Shown: piece by piece, positions 62,204-64,000 of the stretch
Layout of the letters: every line of letters begins with the position of its first letter
Numbering within the stretch: position 1 is the first letter of the stretch
Assembly: GCA_963842355.1 (NCBI GenBank)
Contig: CAWJGC010000017.1
Span: 248,001-312,000, forward strand
Direction of reading: 5' to 3'
DNA length: 64,000 nt
Source: JASHPR01 sp963842355
Lineage (GTDB): Bacteria > Actinomycetota > Actinomycetes > Streptosporangiales > Streptosporangiaceae
Notes under the pieces: generated by a model
Seen by the model: only the letters and a program-made list of their open reading frames with translations
Told to the model about the DNA's origin: nothing
The model's database searches: none
Translations under genes and position numbers: made by a program

Positions 62204-63011
62204 GTGACGAGTAACAGTTCGGTAACTCGACAACTACTGAGCGTGAACGCCCTGCGGGAGGCACTGATCACGCCCGGCGGGCTCTGGCATGACATCCGCG
62301 TGGTGGCGGAGACCGGGTCCACCAACGCGGACCTGCTGGCCGTGGCCGGCAGCGGCATCCCGGAGGGGGTGGTGCTCGCGGCCGAGGCCCAGTCGGCCGG
62401 CCGCGGCCGGATGGGCCGGCGCTTTGTCAGCCCGCCGCGGGCCGCGCTCATGTTCTCGGTGCTGCTGCGTCCCGCGGCCGTGCCGTCGGCGATGCGGGGG
62501 TGGGTCCCGCTGCTCACCGGGGTAGCGGTGGCCTCGGCCCTGAGGGCCGAGGCGGCGGTCGATGCCTGGCTGAAATGGCCCAACGACGTGCTGGTGCACG
62601 GCGCGAAGCTGGCCGGCATCCTGACCGAGCAGTCCGGCCACGCGATCGTGGCGGGTACCGGGATCAACGTGTCCACCAGCCGGGACGAGCTGCCGGTGCC
62701 CGAAGCGACCTCGCTGGTGCTGGAGGGCGCGGCGCGCACGGACCGGGACGTGCTGCTCGCCCGCGTGCTCACCGAACTGGAGCGGTGGTACCTGGCCTGG
62801 GCGCCGGCTGGGTGACGCGACCGGGTGCGGGCTCCGCCGGGAGTACCAGCGGCTGTGCGGGACCCTCGGCCGGCAGGTGCAGGTATCGCTGCCCGGCGGG
62901 AAGACGGTGGCCGGAACGGCGTCCGAGGTGGACGACGCCGGCAGGCTGGTAGTCCGGTCCGGGTCCGATCTCGTTTCTGTCAGCGCCGGCGACGTGATCC
63001 ACGTGCGGTGA
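62204..63011 (+). pseudogene. birA: Biotin-[acetyl-CoA-carboxylase] ligase, frameshifted before the C-terminal domain
   Basis: The catalytic domain (62204-62815) is complete: VAETGSTNADLL, the biotinyl-AMP loop AGRGRMGRRF, WLKWPNDVLVHGAKLAGIL and GTGINVS. It then hits a stop at 62813-62815, after WAPAG. The C-terminal domain continues in another frame from GDATGCGLRREY to VSLPGGKTVAGTASEVDDAGRL and a stop at 63011. Removing one G at 62810-62812 (or adding two) joins them. No N-terminal HTH, so it is the non-regulatory group I form. It attaches biotin to the carboxylase alpha chain encoded in this window. As it is essential, error is likely. Confidence 0.87.
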
Positions 63012-63083
63012 CGGCGGGGTTACCGCCTCCGGGCACGCCCGGACGCATCCGGGCGGCAGCATAGTGCCGATATACATGCCACG

Positions 63084-63602
63084 ATGTGGCCTATGGCCGG
63101 TGATGAGTCCCTCTCCGAGGGCGAGCGCTTCGTGCTGAAGCTGCACCCTCACTGGAAGACGCTGCTGTGGCCATCCTTCATCCTCGTGGTGATCGTCGTC
63201 GCGGCGATCACGCTGCTGGTGATCCTCCCGACCGGGCACAACCTGGCCCTGGCCCGGATCGTGATCGGGGTCGTGGCCCTGGTGGCGGCGATCACCTGGT
63301 TCGGGGTCCCGCTGCTGCGCTGGAAGACCACGAGCTACGAGCTGACCACCCGTCGGCTCAGGCTGCGCCGGGGCATCGTGACCAGGACGGGGCGTGACTT
63401 CCCGCTGATCCGGATCAGCGACGTGTCCTTCTCGCACGGCCCGATCGACCGGCTGCTCGGCGCCGGCCGGCTCATCGTCGAGTCCGCGGGCGAGCACGGC
63501 CAGCTCGTGCTCAACGAGATTCCCCAGGTCGAGCAAGTCCAGGCCACGCTGTTCCAGCTGGTGGAAGACGAGCAGGCGCGGCTGGCGCGGGAGGAGCGCT
63601 GA
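63084..63602 (+). CDS. PH-domain (YdbS-like) membrane protein
   Basis: The 172-residue protein has two adjacent membrane helices (about 28-72; LVVIVVAAITLLVIL and IVIGVVALVAAITWF) and a bacterial PH domain (TTSYELTTRRLRLRRGIVTRTGRDFPLIRISDVSF, cited in part). It holds the position of Rv3278c beside birA in mycobacteria. The ATG at 63084 follows a TATACA -10-like box by seven bases; ATG 63093 is an alternative. Function unknown. Confidence 0.85.
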   Translation: MWPMAGDESLSEGERFVLKLHPHWKTLLWPSFILVVIVVAAITLLVILPTGHNLALARIVIGVVALVAAITWFGVPLLRWKTTSYELTTRRLRLRRGIVTRTGRDFPLIRISDVSFSHGPIDRLLGAGRLIVESAGEHGQLVLNEIPQVEQVQATLFQLVEDEQARLAREER

Positions 63603-63668
63603 GCCCGGGCGCGCGGGTGCGGCGGGCAGCGGCGGGGGAGGGCTGCCGCCGCCCGGCCGGGCTCCGAT

Positions 63669-63674
63669 TAGCCT
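63669..63674 (+). promoter_or_regulatory. -10 box with leaderless spacing before repeat-borne ATG
   Basis: TAGCCT ends six bases before the ATG at 63681. That ATG opens only ten codons (MSEPRARRRQ) before a TGA inside the G-rich repeat. Confidence 0.45.
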
Positions 63675-63680
63675 GCCGGT

Positions 63681-63797
63681 ATGAGCGAGCCGAGGGCGCG
63701 GCGCCGCCAGTGAAGGGGATGGGGAGGCGGGCGGGGAGCGAGGGACGGGCGACGAGGGAAGGCGGCGCAGTGAAGGGGATGGGGAGGCGGGCGGGGC
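63681..63797. repeat. Dispersed G-rich repeat, two tandem copies
   Basis: Core CAGTGAAGGGGATGGGGAGG followed by CGGGCGGGG occurs at 63709-63736 and 63769-63796. The left part beginning ATGAGCGAGCC matches the rimI 5-prime end. It lies immediately upstream of the enoyl-CoA hydratase gene. Confidence 0.88.
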
Positions 63798-63822
63798 CCC
63801 GCAGGCGATCGGGAAACACCGC

Positions 63823-64000
63823 ATGAACCAGGGGGCAGACGGCGTCGCCGTGCGCGCGGCCGCGGCCACTCCGGCGATCGCGGAGATCGTGCTCGACCGG
63901 CCCGAGGCCATGAACGCGCTGAGCACGGCCATGGCCGCCCGGCTGGCCGGGGTCTGCGCGGATCTGGCGGGCAACCGCGATGTCCGCGCGATCGTGCTGG
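63823..64000 (+). CDS. Enoyl-CoA hydratase/isomerase family protein, 5-prime part
   Basis: The 59 visible residues (VAVRAAAATPAIAEIVLDRPEAMNALSTAM, in part) show the crotonase N-terminus: the IVLDRPEAMNALS strand-turn and the LAGNRDVRAIVL region. The rest lies outside the window. It would hydrate or isomerise an enoyl-CoA. I use the ATG at 63823, which has no strong ribosome site; a promoter-like box is separated from it by the repeat at 63681-63797. Confidence 0.85.
   Translation, partial: MNQGADGVAVRAAAATPAIAEIVLDRPEAMNALSTAMAARLAGVCADLAGNRDVRAIVL

Overview
The window is a high-GC actinomycete chromosome segment. The evidence is very GC-rich third positions, GTG starts, many four-base ATGA/GTGA gene overlaps, a groES operon with a CIRCE element, a His-rich GroEL1-type tail, an ShbA/SigD sigma factor beside guaB, and GlxR/Crp-like and leaderless-promoter signals. 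Gene order matches the Mycobacterium/Streptomyces chromosome in two blocks: nnr-alr-tsaE-tsaB-rimI-tsaD-groES-groEL-sigD/shbA-guaB-guaB3, and the accA3-accE-accD/birA block with lpdA and an M20 amidohydrolase. A Streptosporangiales-like organism would fit, but I cannot fix the genus.

Layout. 0-7.1 kb looks like the end of an exopolysaccharide cluster: a polytopic membrane protein, a LegB-like sugar-nucleotide dehydratase, a second epimerase, two spherulin-4/GH135-like proteins, an atypical LuxR response regulator and a GT4 glycosyltransferase. 7.5-10 kb has a frameshifted second LuxR regulator, a remnant that looks like acpS, and nnr. 10-14.8 kb is an insertion in the conserved block: a composite repeat, marR-MFS exporter, and an S9 peptidase. 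14.9-23.4 kb is the alr / tRNA t6A (tsaE, tsaB, tsaD) / rimI / groESL block. 23.5-28.9 kb is an island (peptide-binding lipoprotein plus an AfsR/SARP regulator) where a whiB gene often lies. 29.2-35.7 kb holds shbA, guaB, guaB3, glpD and trpS. 35.7-40.5 kb is an insertion-sequence cluster: IS110, IS3, IS110.

41-49.7 kb holds a D-Ala-D-Ala carboxypeptidase, a B12-dependent acyl-CoA mutase large chain, a YbdK-type carboxylate-amine ligase, an M20 amidohydrolase, a PH-domain membrane protein, a gamma-glutamylcyclotransferase and lpdA. 50.1-55.5 kb holds the biotin-dependent acyl-CoA carboxylase genes (alpha, epsilon, beta) with an NYN nuclease between them. 55.6-62.1 kb is an accessory stretch (XRE regulator, secreted lipase, PucR regulator, GT-C-like membrane protein) separating accD from birA. 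The window ends in a PH-domain protein and the start of an enoyl-CoA hydratase.

Cautions. At least six genes (second response regulator, SARP, lpdA, acyl-CoA carboxylase alpha, lipase, birA) read correctly only if one or two bases are added or removed. Three of these breaks lie on the 10-mer GGGGCCGGCC. As some of these genes should be essential, consensus-sequence error is at least as likely as real decay. The most original structure is in the spaces between genes: a chain of three ATGA-coupled micro-ORFs between guaB and guaB3 made by tandem duplication; a three-copy composite repeat built on a palindrome; and a second dispersed G-rich repeat that forms the N-terminus of rimI.
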